NCBI GenBank assembly: GCA_937920585.1
Contig: CAKZSB010000379.1
Span: 1-40,217, forward strand
DNA length: 40,217 nucleotides
Direction of reading: 5' to 3'
DNA from: an uncultured Granulosicoccaceae bacterium
Lineage (GTDB): Bacteria > Pseudomonadota > Gammaproteobacteria > Granulosicoccales > Granulosicoccaceae
The notes below the pieces were generated by a model that worked only from the letters and a program-made list of their open reading frames with translations, did no database searches and had not been told where the DNA came from. The position numbers were made by a program, and so were the translations under genes. Below are positions 24,883 to 34,104 of the stretch, in pieces; position 1 is the first letter of the stretch; each line of letters begins with the position of its first letter.

Positions 24883-26334
24883 ATGAAAACAACCATCGCC
24901 GCACTTCTGCTGAGCTTTGTCGTTGCGTTCTCCGGCGAAAGCCGCGCGCAGACGCTCGACCTCAATCTGCCGCAAATGGGCGAGCCGGCCGATCAGGTGA
25001 TGTCACTTCGGGAAGAGCAGGCACTGGGCCGGCGGTTCATGCTGCAGATTCGAGCCCATCTGCCACTGGTCGACGACATCGAGCTAAACCAATACATCCA
25101 GGGCCTCGGACGGCGCTTGTTGCTGGGCCACGAGACGATCAATCCGGCCGACTACCACTTTTTCATCATCGACAACCCTGATATCAACGCCTTCGCCATT
25201 CCGGGCGGATTTATCGGTATCAACAGCGGGCTGATCATGGCTGCTGAAAACGAAGCGCAACTGGCCAGCGTGATGGCGCACGAAATCGCCCACGTCACTC
25301 AGCGCCACATCGCCAGGCTTCACGCCTCTCAGGGCAACACCGGTTTGCGAACGCTGGCGACCATTGTCGCCGCTCTTTTGATCAGCAGTCAGTCACCCGA
25401 AGCGGGCCAGGCAGCCCTGCTGACCGGCATAGCAGTCAGCCAGCAATCGCGCATCAACTTCACCCGGCGGCATGAGTACGAGGCCGATCGGATCGGCATA
25501 CAATTGCTCGCCAGGGCGGGATACAACGGCCGCGCGGCGATCGATTTCTTTGAAATCCTGCGCCGCCGGATCTCTTTGAACAGCAGTGAATCGATGGAAT
25601 TTCTGCAGACTCACCCGCTGACAACTAACCGGATTGCCGAGGCGCGCAACAATGCCAAACGGCTGCAGGACCCGGTGGCGCTGGAGGACAGCGTCGAGTT
25701 TCAATTGCAACAGATGAAAGTAGTGGTAATGCACGCCGCCAATCCCGAATCGCTCGCCGCATCACTGGAAGCCGGCCATATGAGAGCCAGTGCTGTGGCA
25801 AGATTGTACGGGCGGAGCCTGCTTCATCTGAACGCCGGACGGCCCTCACTCGCCAAACCGCTGGTTGAGAAATTGCTCGCACGCCTGCCCGACAGCACAA
25901 GCGCACAGCTACTGGCCGCCAGAGTTGCCCACGAGAGTGATCGACAGGCCGAGGCCGAGCGAATCCTGTTATCGATTACCGAGGTCCAGCCGGACAACTA
26001 CGCCGCGGTCGACTTCTATCTCGACGTTCTGGCACAGCAAAAGCGCACCACACGGGCGAGAAACGCAGTGAAATCCTACTTGCGACACAGCTCTGATCCG
26101 GCGCCGAACATTTACCGACGCTATGCAGAGATGCTGGAGACAGACGGTGATCTGAGCGCCAGCCACGAGGCGATGGCCGACCATTTCTTTACGCTTGGCG
26201 ATCTCGCCAGTGCGGTCGAACAGTTGCGGTTGGCGCTTCGTAACGCCGTGGTGAATTCTAATGATGAATCGCGGCTCACGGCCAGACTGCAGGATGCGCG
26301 CGCGCAGCTGTCAGGGGCCGCCGGCAGCAACTAG
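24883..26334 (+). CDS. bepA: Periplasmic M48 metalloprotease with TPR domain, BepA-like
   Basis: The 483-residue product is a zinc protease and chaperone that, in E. coli, helps LptD assembly and degrades stalled outer-membrane proteins. It has a signal peptide (MKTTIAALLLSFVVAF, cut near SRAQ), the zinc site HEIAH (His133, Glu134, His137) with third ligand Glu198 in EYEAD, and a C-terminal TPR-rich half from about 290 to 483. These positions almost coincide with the E. coli ligands. I start it at the ATG at 24883 since the signal peptide then begins correctly; an ATG 42 nt upstream is in frame. It is monocistronic and faces pckA, with a hairpin between. Confidence 0.93.
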   Translation: MKTTIAALLLSFVVAFSGESRAQTLDLNLPQMGEPADQVMSLREEQALGRRFMLQIRAHLPLVDDIELNQYIQGLGRRLLLGHETINPADYHFFIIDNPDINAFAIPGGFIGINSGLIMAAENEAQLASVMAHEIAHVTQRHIARLHASQGNTGLRTLATIVAALLISSQSPEAGQAALLTGIAVSQQSRINFTRRHEYEADRIGIQLLARAGYNGRAAIDFFEILRRRISLNSSESMEFLQTHPLTTNRIAEARNNAKRLQDPVALEDSVEFQLQQMKVVVMHAANPESLAASLEAGHMRASAVARLYGRSLLHLNAGRPSLAKPLVEKLLARLPDSTSAQLLAARVAHESDRQAEAERILLSITEVQPDNYAAVDFYLDVLAQQKRTTRARNAVKSYLRHSSDPAPNIYRRYAEMLETDGDLSASHEAMADHFFTLGDLASAVEQLRLALRNAVVNSNDESRLTARLQDARAQLSGAAGSN

Positions 26335-26350
26335 TGCTCTGATCGAGCCG

Positions 26351-26369
26351 GCCCGAGAGTAACTCGGGC
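26351..26369. terminator. Hairpin between convergent bepA and pckA
   Basis: A perfect 7-bp stem, GCCCGAG / CTCGGGC, with a 5-nt loop lies 16 nt after the bepA stop and 20 nt after the pckA stop. No clear T-run is seen on either side, so it may act as a weak shared terminator. Confidence 0.5.
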
Positions 26370-26389
26370 GAGCGCGGATCAAATACTAA

Positions 26390-28021
26390 CTACGCCTGCA
26401 GCTTTGGACCTGCGGCGACCAGACTGGCACCCTCTGCCGTATCTGTATACTTCTCGAAGTTTTCGATGAATCGTCGCGCCAGATCAGTGGCTTTTTCATT
26501 CCACTGGTCAGCAGATTCGTAGGTGTCCCGGGGATCGAGAATGCCATCTGCGACACCGTCGAGTGCTACGGGCACTTCCAGCCCAAACACCGGGATGGTG
26601 GTGGCTTCGGCGTCATCAATCGCACCACTCAGGATCGCGTCAATGATGGCGCGCGTATCCTTAATGGAAATCCGCTTTCCCGACCCATTCCAGCCCGTGT
26701 TTACCAGATAGGCTTTGGCACCGGACTTTTCCATTCGTTTAACCAGTTCCTCACCGTAACGGGTGGGGTGCAAACTCAGGAAAGCTGCCCCGAAACAGGC
26801 AGAGAAAGTTGGCGTGGGTTCGTTAATTCCACGCTCTGTACCGGCAAGCTTGGCAGTAAAACCAGACAGAAAGTGATACTTGGTCTGCTCCGGTGTCAGT
26901 CGCGAAACCGGCGGCAACACACCGAAAGCATCAGCAGACAGAAAAATCACTTTGGTGGCGTGTCCCGCTTTGGATACCGGCTTGACGATACGAGTGATGT
27001 GATCAATCGGATAGGAGACGCGTGCGTTTTCTGTTTTTGAAGGGTCATCGAAATCGATACTGCCATCGTCGCGCACGACGACATTTTCCAGCAGCGCATC
27101 GCGTCGAATTGCGCGATAGATGTCGGGCTCGGCCTCGGCACTCAGGCGAATAGTCTTCGCGTAACAGCCGCCTTCAAAGTTGAATACACCGTCGTCATCC
27201 CAGCCGTGCTCGTCGTCGCCGAGCAGCAGTCGTTTGGGATCGGCGGAAAGCGTGGTTTTACCTGTACCGGACAATCCAAAAAACACAGCGACATCGCCAC
27301 CTTCGCCAACGTTTGCCGAGCAGTGCATCGACGCAATTCCACGTTGTGGCAACAGGTAGTTCATGATCGAGAACATACCTTTTTTCATTTCGCCGCCGTA
27401 CCAGGTGCCACCGATTAACTGCATCCGTTCGGTTAAATTGAACGCGACAAAGTTTTCCGACGACAGGCCGTGTTCCTGCCACCTGGTGTTGGTCGTGCGG
27501 GCGCCGTTCATCACGATGAAGTCGGGATGATAACTCGCGAGTTCAGCGTCTGTCGGCTGGATAAACATGTTTTTTACAAAGTGCGCCTGCCAGGCAACCT
27601 CGGTGATGAACCGCACTGAAAGGCGCGTGTCTGCATTGGCACCGCAGAATGTGTCGACGACAAACAAGCGCTTGCCACTCAACTGCCCGGTTACCGTGGA
27701 CTTGAGATCATTCCAGACGGACTGATCAATCGGCTTGTTGTCGTTTTTACCCTGATCAGACCACCACAGTGTGTCGCGCGTGAGATCGTCGCGAACAATA
27801 TATTTGTCTTTCGGAGAACGGCCGGTGAATTCACCGGTGTCGACAGCGACTGCACCCAGGTCAGTGACCACGCAGCGCTCGAAGCCCTCAAGTTCAGGGC
27901 GTGTTTCCTCTTTGAACAAGAGGTCAAAGTCGGGGTTGTGGATTATTTCTGAGGCACCGGTGATGCCGTATTCAGACAAATCGATACCGTCACCGACACT
28001 TTTGGCGGCGCTGCTTGGCAT
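26390..28021 (-). CDS. pckA: Phosphoenolpyruvate carboxykinase (ATP)
   Basis: The 543-residue enzyme converts oxaloacetate plus ATP to phosphoenolpyruvate, the entry step of gluconeogenesis. It has [12 protein letters not shown] (67-78), the P-loop GLSGTGKTT (249-257, Lys255), the metal-binding LLGDDEHGW (267-274), the [12 protein letters not shown] motif, and [17 protein letters not shown] near the C-terminus. This is the ATP-dependent type, of normal length (E. coli 540). The ATG at 28021 has an excellent AGGAGAG ribosome site 5 nt upstream. It stands alone, divergent from a lipoprotein gene. Presence of PckA with a sugar importer suggests growth on both sugars and gluconeogenic carbon. Confidence 0.97.
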   Translation of the reverse strand: MPSSAAKSVGDGIDLSEYGITGASEIIHNPDFDLLFKEETRPELEGFERCVVTDLGAVAVDTGEFTGRSPKDKYIVRDDLTRDTLWWSDQGKNDNKPIDQSVWNDLKSTVTGQLSGKRLFVVDTFCGANADTRLSVRFITEVAWQAHFVKNMFIQPTDAELASYHPDFIVMNGARTTNTRWQEHGLSSENFVAFNLTERMQLIGGTWYGGEMKKGMFSIMNYLLPQRGIASMHCSANVGEGGDVAVFFGLSGTGKTTLSADPKRLLLGDDEHGWDDDGVFNFEGGCYAKTIRLSAEAEPDIYRAIRRDALLENVVVRDDGSIDFDDPSKTENARVSYPIDHITRIVKPVSKAGHATKVIFLSADAFGVLPPVSRLTPEQTKYHFLSGFTAKLAGTERGINEPTPTFSACFGAAFLSLHPTRYGEELVKRMEKSGAKAYLVNTGWNGSGKRISIKDTRAIIDAILSGAIDDAEATTIPVFGLEVPVALDGVADGILDPRDTYESADQWNEKATDLARRFIENFEKYTDTAEGASLVAAGPKLQA

Positions 28022-28333
28022 TTAGCTCTCCTGCAAGATTACTAAAAGGATTGTTCAGATCGCGAACCATAGACGCAATTTCCAGTGGAAACAACGGCTT
28101 TTTCGTGCCGTAATACTGCAAGCTCCACTGAGGCGATCACCGCGCAAAGATTAACAATTACGCTGCATCACGCCTGCGCGCCGCCGTAAAACATTAAAAA
28201 ACGATCAATACAAATCCTGCAAATATCGGTCACAATTACCTGCAAACCGTGCCCTTTGCACACCAGATCGCCGCCTCTGCGGCTAGCCTGATGTCACTTT
28301 ATAAATCCCAGCAACGATTACTGCGAGGCCCTT
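28022..28333. other. Divergent intergenic region, pckA / lipoprotein
   Basis: This 312-bp gap carries no gene. It is AT-rich at 28150-28240. A fair minus-strand promoter for pckA is at 28066-28094. On the plus side TATAAA at 28300-28305 is a good -10 for the lipoprotein gene, but I see no matching -35 before it. Confidence 0.4.
28066..28094 (-). promoter_or_regulatory. Possible pckA promoter
   Basis: On the minus strand TTGTTT (28094-28089) and TATGGT (28071-28066) are 17 nt apart. The start would be near 28059, giving a leader of about 38 nt. The hexamers are only moderate matches. Confidence 0.3.
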
Positions 28334-28987
28334 ATGTTCCGACTGACTTTAGCTCCAGCGTGTATGTTCGCACTGCTACTCTCGGGTTGCGCCTCTTTGT
28401 TCGAAGAACCGTTCGACGCACCTGAAGCACCTGCGAGCAATTCGGTTCCCGCAAGCACTGAGACTAGCAGCACTCCATCCGCCGTTCCCAAAGGTACAGA
28501 GTCTGTTACGGCCGATGACACAAATTCACAACCGGCCTACTTCACGATCGCAACTTTCGATGAACTAAATGGGTCGTTTTCCCGGCTCGCCTTTGTGCAT
28601 TTCACCAATCTGGGCGCCAATCGAGACACCAATCGCGAGTTAGCACTGTGCCAGGGCGTCAGAAATCAGTACACGGCCACGCCGATCAGCGAGGTTCCGA
28701 CGGGTGCCAGTCTTCTGGTTTGGCCGGTCAGCGAAGCGATCACGGATGACGTGTGTCTGGAGATGCTCACCAAATACGAACCGGTAGACATTCGCCAATC
28801 GACCGCCGAACGGGTGAAAGACCTGGCGACCGGTCCCTTCCTGCTGGCGCGCGACGATGCGCAAAAGCAGATGATCTACGATATGTCGAATTTGCAGCGC
28901 GACGCCCTGCCCGCCGCACTTCGAGCCTGGGGCCGGATTTTCAAGGGTCCGACTGCACAGTGGCCCGAGTACCGCTACGCCCGATAA
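28334..28987 (+). CDS. Lipoprotein of unknown function
   Basis: The 217-residue product has a lipoprotein signal peptide ending in the lipobox LLSGC (Cys19). A Ser/Thr/Pro/Ala-rich, probably disordered linker follows (about 22-68), then a globular domain to the end. The domain contains RDTNRELALCQGVRNQY and SLLVWPVSEAITDDVCLEML, with two cysteines that could pair in the periplasm, and ARDDAQKQMIYDMSN. I do not recognise the family. GAGG lies 7 nt before the ATG. It ends 4 bp from the convergent hydrolase gene. The wording LLVWPV and the conserved-looking cysteines suggest a folded sensor or scaffold domain, but no function can be assigned. Confidence 0.75.
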   Translation: MFRLTLAPACMFALLLSGCASLFEEPFDAPEAPASNSVPASTETSSTPSAVPKGTESVTADDTNSQPAYFTIATFDELNGSFSRLAFVHFTNLGANRDTNRELALCQGVRNQYTATPISEVPTGASLLVWPVSEAITDDVCLEMLTKYEPVDIRQSTAERVKDLATGPFLLARDDAQKQMIYDMSNLQRDALPAALRAWGRIFKGPTAQWPEYRYAR

Positions 28988-28991
28988 CGCG

Positions 28992-29846
28992 TTAGTGCAG
29001 CAGTGCGACGATCCGATCGAGTAACTCGCTATCGGCCTGGTGCAAGCCCTCAATCGCATTGAAATGATGGCAGTCGGGTTGCTGCCAAAGCTCTGCCTCG
29101 AGCGCTTGATCGAGGCACCATTGCCAATACTGTTGCGACTGGCGCTGAAATTCGTCTGACTCCAGAGCACCGACGCACACCAGCACGCGCGCCGGCGATT
29201 GAACTGCAAGGTGTTGCGGGCTTTGCCGGCAGATCGTCTCGTGCGAGAGACTAAGCGTTGGCTGCAAGTAGGAATAGCGCAGTGGATGCAAGTCGAATAC
29301 GCCGCTGATGGGCACCGCCGCGGTTATGGTATCTGCCGGTAACTGGTAGTTGGTTTGCCAGTCGGTGGCCAATAACATACCCACCTGCTGACCACCGGCC
29401 GAATGACCGATCGCAACGATATTGTCGCGATCGCCATTGAACTGTGCCGCGTGCTGATACAGCCACGCAATCAGCGCTCGCGACTGGCGCGTAATCTCAT
29501 CGACACTCACCTGCGGGCACAGTGCGTAGTTGCTCACAACCACACAGAAGCCCCTGGCATGGAGACCGGCGGCAACGAAGGAAAAGTCGCTCGCCGCACC
29601 GGCTCGCCAATAGCCGCCATGGATGAACACCGCTACCGGTGAAGCTGGCTGAGCAGCCGGATAAACCTCGGCATACTCGCTCACAGTGGGACCAAAACGA
29701 TGCTGCGCATGTGGCAGTTCGGCGCGCACCTGTTCGCTGCTGCGCTGGTACCAGGCCATCCAGTCGGCAAAGTCAGGCACGTTGCTGCCGGCATTGTACT
29801 GAGCATCGATTTCGTCCTGTGACCGGAAATCTCTGTAAAGTTTCAT
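28992..29846 (-). CDS. Alpha/beta hydrolase, arylformamidase-like
   Basis: The 284-residue cytoplasmic hydrolase has the oxyanion motif HGGYW (76-80), the nucleophile elbow GHSAGG (Ser149), and a C-terminal His in DCHHFNAIEGL. The HGGxW form together with the N-terminal DEIDAQYNAGSNVPDF is typical of kynurenine formamidase (BNA7-type) and related carboxylesterases. No other tryptophan-degradation gene is near, so formamidase activity is only one option among esterases. No signal peptide is seen. It is divergent from a second, unrelated alpha/beta hydrolase across 57 bp. Confidence 0.8.
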   Translation of the reverse strand: MKLYRDFRSQDEIDAQYNAGSNVPDFADWMAWYQRSSEQVRAELPHAQHRFGPTVSEYAEVYPAAQPASPVAVFIHGGYWRAGAASDFSFVAAGLHARGFCVVVSNYALCPQVSVDEITRQSRALIAWLYQHAAQFNGDRDNIVAIGHSAGGQQVGMLLATDWQTNYQLPADTITAAVPISGVFDLHPLRYSYLQPTLSLSHETICRQSPQHLAVQSPARVLVCVGALESDEFQRQSQQYWQWCLDQALEAELWQQPDCHHFNAIEGLHQADSELLDRIVALLH

Positions 29847-29871
29847 GCTGCTATTGTACTGTCAGAGCAGC
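29847..29871. promoter_or_regulatory. Inverted repeat between divergent hydrolase genes
   Basis: GCTGCT (29847-29852) and AGCAGC (29866-29871) form a 6-bp inverted repeat with a 13-nt spacer, directly next to the start codon of the minus-strand gene. It could be a shared operator or an RNA hairpin; the 57-bp gap is too short for two separate promoters without overlap. Confidence 0.3.
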
Positions 29872-29903
29872 TTACGGACTCCATTCATCGGGAACGATTA
29901 TTT

Positions 29904-30866
29904 ATGCAGGTTGTTTACATCATGCTCGCGATTGTCGCCATCCTGGCTGGCCTGGCTTTGGCCGGTCCTCGTGTGGATCGCAGCACTGCATTCCAGTTGC
30001 CTCGGCCAGACGGCGATCTCGACAACTGGCTGCAAACAGCGGAATCACGATTTGACGATATAACGCCCGGTGCAGAAAAGACCATCGTTTGGCACGATCC
30101 GCAGACTCGCGCAGCGACAGACTATGCCTTCATTTACCTGCATGGATTTTCCGCTACCCGCCAGGAGACCGCACCGGTCACTGACACCATAGCCAGTCAC
30201 TTTAATAGCAATGTTTTCTATACGCGGCTGCAGGGCCACGGTCGGGGCCAGGAGGCGATGGCAGAGGGCAGCGTCAGCGGCTGGGTAGCAGATGTTGCAG
30301 AGGCGATGGCCGTGGCCAGTCAACTGGGGCAGAAAATTGTGCTGGTGGGGTGCTCGACCGGTGCGACGCTCGCCTGGTGGGCATCCCAGCAACCGGAATT
30401 TCGCGAAAAAATCTCGGCTCTGGTACTTTTTTCGCCCAATTTCTCCCTCTACGACAAAAACAGCCGCGTGCTGTTATGGCCATGGGGCGAACAGATCGGC
30501 AAACTGGTGATCGGCCCTTATCGCAGCTTCGAGCCCGAAAACGAACAAGTGGCAAAGTTCTGGACGCCACGCTATCCGGTTGGCGCATTGCTGCCGATGA
30601 CAGCGATTGTCGATGTGGCGGCGAGCTTGCCGCCTGAGGCGCAGACGGTGCCCACATTTATGGTCTATTCAAATCTCGATACGACTGTCGATGCCAGCGT
30701 CAGCAACGACTACTACGAGCGATTGGGTGTCGCCAAGGATCGGCTGGTAATCGATAACCCGGACGCAGCCTCTCACCATGTGATCCTGGGCGACATTATG
30801 GCGCCGGAAAACAATCAGGCCGCTGTCGATGCAGCTATTGCGTTTATAGCTGGCCTGGAAGGCTGA
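29904..30866 (+). CDS. Membrane-anchored or exported alpha/beta hydrolase
   Basis: The 320-residue product begins with a hydrophobic segment (2-20) that is either an uncleaved anchor or a signal peptide, then an alpha/beta hydrolase fold. Visible features are LHGFSATRQE (79-88) for the oxyanion hole, GCSTGA with nucleophile Ser151, an acid in the NLDTTVD segment, and the His in DAASHHVILGD. The elbow G-C-S-T-G is uncommon compared with G-x-S-x-G using His or Asp. The substrate is unknown; a lipid or ester outside the cytoplasm is inferred. GGGAAC lies about 12 nt before the ATG. It is convergent with a PrcB-like lipoprotein gene, 5 bp apart. Confidence 0.8.
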   Translation: MQVVYIMLAIVAILAGLALAGPRVDRSTAFQLPRPDGDLDNWLQTAESRFDDITPGAEKTIVWHDPQTRAATDYAFIYLHGFSATRQETAPVTDTIASHFNSNVFYTRLQGHGRGQEAMAEGSVSGWVADVAEAMAVASQLGQKIVLVGCSTGATLAWWASQQPEFREKISALVLFSPNFSLYDKNSRVLLWPWGEQIGKLVIGPYRSFEPENEQVAKFWTPRYPVGALLPMTAIVDVAASLPPEAQTVPTFMVYSNLDTTVDASVSNDYYERLGVAKDRLVIDNPDAASHHVILGDIMAPENNQAAVDAAIAFIAGLEG

Positions 30867-30871
30867 ATGCG

Positions 30872-31324
30872 TTAATCCAGCTCAAACGAGGCAAGCGAGC
30901 GCTCGCCATCGACGAGCTCTATGCGGCGGTAAGCTGAGCGCTCGAGGCGATAGACCGCGCAGGGATGGCTCAGCTGCTGGATCACCCGGCGACCGGCAGG
31001 CGGTGGTTTGAGTGACACTTCCACACGCGCGGTACTACCGTCCAGCCGCACCGGGATGTCGCCCAGTGCTATCGACCAGGCAGGATTGGGTTGTTCACCA
31101 AAATCGGCAATCAATACGACTTCGCGCTGAAAATCCACAGGCTTTGCGAGCACAGCCTGGCGCGCCTGCAACCACGACGTCAATGAAGTGCTATCGCTGT
31201 GCAGCATAAACCCCGCTGCGCCTTCGGCCTCACAGGGAACAACATACGCTAGCGGTTCGATCGCCGGCACGCCTTTGCATGCTGTGAGCAAACCGAGCAA
31301 ACCGTACATCAGCCATTTACGCAC
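30872..31324 (-). CDS. PrcB-like lipoprotein
   Basis: The product, about 150 residues, has a short lipoprotein signal with lipobox LLTAC (Cys16 from the GTG start) and a single domain resembling PrcB_C. That domain shows REVVLIADFGEQPNPAWSIALGD, then a V-R-V-S-L-K-PPPAG stretch, and HPCAVYRLERS at the end. In Treponema, PrcB is part of a protease complex; here no prcA-type protease adjoins it, so function is unknown. The frame opens with TTG at 31351; the GTG at 31324 gives a normal short signal peptide, and an ATG at 31309 is possible. It follows the cystathionine beta-synthase gene by 54 bp, same strand. Confidence 0.7.
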   Translation of the reverse strand: MRKWLMYGLLGLLTACKGVPAIEPLAYVVPCEAEGAAGFMLHSDSTSLTSWLQARQAVLAKPVDFQREVVLIADFGEQPNPAWSIALGDIPVRLDGSTARVEVSLKPPPAGRRVIQQLSHPCAVYRLERSAYRRIELVDGERSLASFELD

Positions 31325-31378
31325 GACCGAAACGCAAGCGACCCGGCGCAATGCAAAAGAGACCGGGTTCGGTCACGA

Positions 31379-32758
31379 TCAGGCCTCTGTCATCGCCCTG
31401 AGTACGTCGTGCTGGGTGATAATCCGCACGCCGCCGGCTCGCAGCGGCACAAGCACAGCAGGATTCTCGCGCGTGATCATGGATGCCAGCACGTCCAGTG
31501 TGGTATCCAGCGGTACCACCTGAAACGGTTTGCCCATCACCGCGGATACGGGCTGATCGCGAATCTGCGGATCGTCAATCATTGCACTCAACAGTTTTGA
31601 ATCCACCAGGCTGCCGACAAATTCATCGCCATCCCGTACCGGGGCCTGAGATACATTGGCCTGGGTCAGCCGCATCACCGCTTCGCTGACCGTGGTGTTG
31701 TGATCCACGCTGAGCATCTCGCCACTGGCCGCATCGTCGGCTGTGACGATATCGCGCGCCGTTGCATAGTCGCGCTCTTCGAGAAAACCGTGATCCTTCA
31801 TCCAGCTGTCGTTATATATTTTGCCGAGATAGCGGGTGCCGTGATCCGGCAGGATAATGACCATCAGGTCGTCATCGGAGAGGTTTTCGCGCGCCCACTC
31901 CAGCGCACCGGCTACCGCTGAACCACAGGACCAGCCAACAAACAGCCCCTCTTCGCGGGCCAGTCGACGCGTCATGATGGCCGAATCTTTATCGGTGACC
32001 TTGACGAACTGATCAATGACGTCAAAGTCGACGTTCTTTGGCAGGATGTCTTCGCCGATGCCCTCTGTCATGTAGGGATAGATTTCGTTTTCATCGAATA
32101 CCCCGGTTTCCTTGTACTTCTTGAATACCGAACCGTAGGTATCGATGCCGAGCGTCATGACATCGGGGTTTTGCTCTTTGAGATACCGCGCCACACCACA
32201 CATACTGCCGCCGGTGCCGACGCCTGCAGCGTAGTGCGTGACTTTGCCATCGGTGTCGCGCCAGATTTCAGGCCCGGTTGACTCGTAATGCGCCTGCGAG
32301 TTGGCCGGGTTGTCGTACTGGTTCGGGTAAATAGAGTTTGGAGTGTCGGCGTGCAGTTGCTGCGCCACTGAGTAGTAAGAGCGCGGATCGTCCGGCGGCA
32401 CGCTGGTCGGGCAGACGATAACTTCAGCTCCCACCGCGCGCAGAATATCCATTTTTTCCTGCGATTGTTTGTCCGCCAGGGTGAACACGCATTTGTATCC
32501 TCTGGCGATAGCCCCCAGCGCCAGCCCCATACCGGTGTTGCCCGAGGTACCCTCGATAATGGTGCCACCCGGCTTCAAGTCGCCCGCTTTTTCGGCGTCT
32601 TCGATCATCTTCAACGCCATCCGGTCCTTCATGGAATTGCCCGGATTGAAGTACTCCACCTTGACGACAATGTTGCCGGGGATACCGCGATTGACGCTGT
32701 TCAAACGAACCAGTGGCGTATCACCGATCGTATCGATTATCGAGTCGAGTATTTTCAT
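31379..32758 (-). CDS. Cystathionine beta-synthase
   Basis: The 459-residue PLP enzyme joins serine (or cysteine) and homocysteine to give cystathionine. The catalytic domain has the Schiff-base Lys44 in GNSMKDRMA, the phosphate loop GTSGNTG, and AAGVGTGGSMCGVARYLKE. The C-terminal part (about 340-459) is a tandem CBS pair, as in eukaryotic CBS and its bacterial homologues, whereas plain cysteine synthases lack it. There is no N-terminal heme domain. The ATG at 32758 is preferred over a TTG two codons earlier. It sits downstream of the desulfurase-like and gamma-glutamyltransferase genes, which points to sulfur amino acid use. Confidence 0.92.
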   Translation of the reverse strand: MKILDSIIDTIGDTPLVRLNSVNRGIPGNIVVKVEYFNPGNSMKDRMALKMIEDAEKAGDLKPGGTIIEGTSGNTGMGLALGAIARGYKCVFTLADKQSQEKMDILRAVGAEVIVCPTSVPPDDPRSYYSVAQQLHADTPNSIYPNQYDNPANSQAHYESTGPEIWRDTDGKVTHYAAGVGTGGSMCGVARYLKEQNPDVMTLGIDTYGSVFKKYKETGVFDENEIYPYMTEGIGEDILPKNVDFDVIDQFVKVTDKDSAIMTRRLAREEGLFVGWSCGSAVAGALEWARENLSDDDLMVIILPDHGTRYLGKIYNDSWMKDHGFLEERDYATARDIVTADDAASGEMLSVDHNTTVSEAVMRLTQANVSQAPVRDGDEFVGSLVDSKLLSAMIDDPQIRDQPVSAVMGKPFQVVPLDTTLDVLASMITRENPAVLVPLRAGGVRIITQHDVLRAMTEA

Positions 32759-32867
32759 GTGCAATAGCTGGTGTCAGTTACCGGCCGCAAGCAAGGCCGC
32801 CGGTTAACGATTGTGGGACGGGAAACAACCCCGGCATTGTAGCAGTAAAGCGCGCAAAGCCTGTCAC

Positions 32868-34073
32868 TCAAACCAGGTCGCCAATGGCCTGCAGAAGATG
32901 ATCGACATCGGCAGCCTCGGTGAAGTAGCCTGGCGATATTCGCACCGCACCACCGGCTGCGATGGTCTGAAAACTTTCGTGTACCAGCGGTGCGCAGTGC
33001 AGTCCGGCGCGCACACTGATGTGGTAATCGGCGTCCAGCATTTCAGACATCTGCTGTGCCGGCGTGCCATCTACCAGGAAACTCAAGGTCGAAACGCGCG
33101 CCTGGTCCTCGGCGTGACTGCCGAGCATATGTACAGCAGGGATATTCTTCAGTCCGGCCGCGATGCGATTGACGTGCTCCATCTCGGTGGCGTGTATGTG
33201 TGCAATCGCCGCCTGGCAGCACGCGCGATGATCAGCACTTTCGGCCAGTTGCTGCGCACCCAGCTCGGCAAACCACTTTTGCGCCGCATGCAGGCCGGCC
33301 ACCCCGGGAATTGACAAGGTCCCGGCCTCCAGCCGGTGCGGATAGCCATCGGGCTGGAATGGCGATTCCGAATTGACCCCGGTACCGCCAAATCGCGGTG
33401 CTCGCAGCTCGACATCGTCGGCGACGATCATGCCGCCCACACCCATCGGGCCAAATAGCCCTTTGTGTCCGGTGAAAGTGAGTACGCCGATACCGGATTG
33501 CTGCATATCAATGGGCACGACACCGGCGGTTTGCGCGCTATCCACAATGAAGCAGGCACCGCACTGACGCGCCAGCGCCCCTACCGCAGACAAATCCTGC
33601 ACGGTCCCCAGCACGTTCGATGCGTGATTCAAAACGATGGCTTTGGTGTTGCCCTGAATGGCCGATTCGAGGGCCTGCAGATCGAGATAGCCATCATCGC
33701 TATGCGCGACCCGGGTAACGCTGACACCGAAATCGCGTTCCAGATGATTGGCCGTTCGCAGCACGGCATTGTGCTCGAGCTGGCTGATGATTACATGATC
33801 GCCGGCGTCGACCAGACCCCGCAGTGCGGTATTTAGTGAATCGGTGGCATTGAGCGTGAACACAACGCGCGACGGGTCACCGGCAAAACCGAAGAACTGC
33901 GCGAGCATTGAGCGCGTCTCGACAATCATCTGCTCCGCTTCAACCGCCAGCTGGGAGCCTGAACGCCCGGGATTGACCCCGTGTGAGCGAAAAAAACTAT
34001 CCATAAACTGATAGACCGGCTCGGGCTTGGGCCAGGTCGTCGCGGCATTGTCAAAGTAGTAGTTTTCTTTCAC
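32868..34073 (-). CDS. Cysteine-desulfurase-like class V aminotransferase
   Basis: The 401-residue PLP enzyme has YYFDNAATTWPKP at the start, EHNA with the ring-stacking His101, VDSAQTAG, the Schiff-base Lys204 in TGHKGLFGP, and the RAGLHCAP loop with Cys360 as the likely persulfide residue. It belongs to the SufS/Csd-like group, nearest by eye to the family with an EAGT-type segment near GTLSIPGVAGLHA. Its action would be to take sulfur from cysteine. No suf or isc genes are near, so iron-sulfur assembly is not implied. I chose the GTG at 34073 with AGGAA 11 nt upstream; the longer ATG start at 34154 would overlap the upstream gene. It lies 31 bp after the gamma-glutamyltransferase gene. Confidence 0.87.
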   Translation of the reverse strand: MKENYYFDNAATTWPKPEPVYQFMDSFFRSHGVNPGRSGSQLAVEAEQMIVETRSMLAQFFGFAGDPSRVVFTLNATDSLNTALRGLVDAGDHVIISQLEHNAVLRTANHLERDFGVSVTRVAHSDDGYLDLQALESAIQGNTKAIVLNHASNVLGTVQDLSAVGALARQCGACFIVDSAQTAGVVPIDMQQSGIGVLTFTGHKGLFGPMGVGGMIVADDVELRAPRFGGTGVNSESPFQPDGYPHRLEAGTLSIPGVAGLHAAQKWFAELGAQQLAESADHRACCQAAIAHIHATEMEHVNRIAAGLKNIPAVHMLGSHAEDQARVSTLSFLVDGTPAQQMSEMLDADYHISVRAGLHCAPLVHESFQTIAAGGAVRISPGYFTEAADVDHLLQAIGDLV

Positions 34074-34104
34074 TTCGGCTGTTCCTGTTGCGTGTTCGGG
34101 ACTT

